Assembly: GCA_027063585.1 (NCBI GenBank) | Contig: JAMORM010000086.1 | Location: 1-6,397, forward strand | Source: Sulfurimonas sp. | GTDB taxonomy: Bacteria; Campylobacterota; Campylobacteria; Campylobacterales; Sulfurimonadaceae | DNA length: 6,397 bases | Direction of reading: 5' to 3' | Shown: piece by piece, positions 5,608 through 6,397 of the stretch | Layout of the letters: each line of letters opens with the position of its first letter | Position numbering within the stretch: position 1 is the first letter of the stretch | Position numbers and translations under genes: made by a program | The notes under the pieces: generated by a model | Database searches by the model: none | The model's input: only the letters and a program-made list of their open reading frames with translations | What the model was told of the DNA's origin: nothing

Positions 5608-6397
5608 TTAGTCTTGTTGTTGTCTCATATATGCAGGAATGTCTAAATAATCACCGTCAAGCTCACCGCCTACTATAAGTCTCGGTCTTACTTTTGCACG
5701 AACCGGTGTCGGTGTTTCACTCACAAAATCTTCATTGTTGGTAAGTTCTTTTTCAAAACCTGTTGCAACGATTGTAATTTTGATATAGTTTTCTGGAATT
5801 GTTTCATCTGTAGATGTTCCCCAGATAACTTCTGCATCATCATGGGCACTCTCATGAACTACTTCCATAGCTTCTGCAAGTTCCATCATAGGAAAATCAG
5901 GGTGCATACTAAAGTGTACTAAAACACCCATGGCACCGTTAATGGACATATTGTCTAAGAGTGGAGATTCAATTGCCGCTTTAATTGCCTCATAAGCGGC
6001 ATTCTCACCTTCGTGCTCACCAACACCCATCAGTGCCATACCTTTATGACTCATAACAGTCTGCAAATCGGCAAAATCTAGGTTGATATCATTGTCTCCG
6101 CTTGAGAGAATTACACCTGATGTTCCGCTCACAGCCTGTGCTAACACGCTGTCAACGATTTTAAAACTTTCTTTGAGTCCAAGTCTTCTGTCTATGATTG
6201 ATAAAAGTTTATCATTAGGAATAACTACTATTGAATCACTCTCTTTTTTAAGCTCTTCTAAACCTGTTTCAGCAAGTTTAAGACGCTTTTTTCCTTCAAA
6301 CATAAAAGGTTTTGTTACTATAGAAATTGTGAGTGCACCGACTTCTTTAGCAATTTGTGCAACAACGGGTGCTGCACCTGTTCCTGTTCCTCCGCCG
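5608..6397 (-). CDS. ftsZ: Cell division GTPase FtsZ, 5' end outside the window
   Basis: FtsZ is the tubulin-like GTPase that polymerises into the Z-ring at mid-cell. The frame is open from the window edge and gives 262 residues, missing roughly the first hundred. It begins exactly at the tubulin signature GGGTGTGAAP (visible residues 1-10), the GTP phosphate-binding loop. It continues through KPFMFEGKKR (29-38) and the T7 synergy loop NLDFADL (105-111), which supplies the catalytic aspartate to the neighbouring subunit. The core ends with a typical IVATGF segment, followed by a short variable linker. The conserved C-terminal peptide DIPAYMRQQQD (252-262) is the docking tail for partners such as FtsA. 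The methionine at 6301-6303 is internal (the FMFEGKKR segment), not the start. The stop is at 5608-5610, just upstream of the J-domain gene. Confidence 0.97.
   Translation of the reverse strand, partial: GGGTGTGAAPVVAQIAKEVGALTISIVTKPFMFEGKKRLKLAETGLEELKKESDSIVVIPNDKLLSIIDRRLGLKESFKIVDSVLAQAVSGTSGVILSSGDNDINLDFADLQTVMSHKGMALMGVGEHEGENAAYEAIKAAIESPLLDNMSINGAMGVLVHFSMHPDFPMMELAEAMEVVHESAHDDAEVIWGTSTDETIPENYIKITIVATGFEKELTNNEDFVSETPTPVRAKVRPRLIVGGELDGDYLDIPAYMRQQQD

Noticed and set aside
6301..6303. ATG codon taken as a start of ftsZ
   Set aside because: The frame continues upstream to the window edge with GGGTGTGAAP and KPF, which are core FtsZ motifs, so this methionine is internal.

Overview
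This AT-rich window most likely comes from a Campylobacterota (Epsilonproteobacteria) genome of the Sulfurimonas/Sulfurovum type. The reasons are the low GC content, the tight overlapping gene packing, the M48 peptidase - prmC - small membrane protein order, and the style of the NosL, J-domain and FtsZ proteins. This assignment rests on recognition and was not tested by a search.

Layout. (1) Bases 1-1448, plus strand: the tail of an M48 (Ste24-like) membrane metallopeptidase, then prmC (release-factor glutamine methyltransferase) overlapping it by 19 nt, then a four-helix DUF4149-like membrane protein. (2) Bases 1449-1520: a short intergenic stretch with a possible extended -10 promoter. (3) Bases 1521-5169, plus strand: five genes, each overlapping the next by 4-10 nt. 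They encode a NosL-type copper protein with an unusual N-terminal extension, an unrecognised 65-residue anchored peptide, an FtsX/MacB-type ABC permease, a LolD/MacB-type ABC ATPase, and an unrecognised eight-helix membrane protein. All five cysteines of that last protein are predicted to face the periplasm, and it has a C-P-F-C pair. (4) Bases 5170-5299: a convergent intergenic region packed with palindromes. It holds a likely terminator hairpin, an 11-bp inverted repeat bounding a 77-bp segment, and a 14-nt direct repeat. (5) Bases 5300-6397, minus strand: a small J-domain protein gene just downstream of ftsZ, whose 5' part lies beyond the window.

The part most worth attention is region 3. 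A NosL-like copper protein is transcriptionally and translationally tied to a type VII (MacB/LolCDE-like) ABC transporter and a cysteine-bearing membrane protein, not to the usual NosDFY transporter or nosZ. A coherent guess is a periplasmic copper-handling or thiol/disulfide module that helps mature a copper or cytochrome enzyme. The substrate cannot be read from the sequence. The flanking genes (prmC, ftsZ) are ordinary housekeeping genes.
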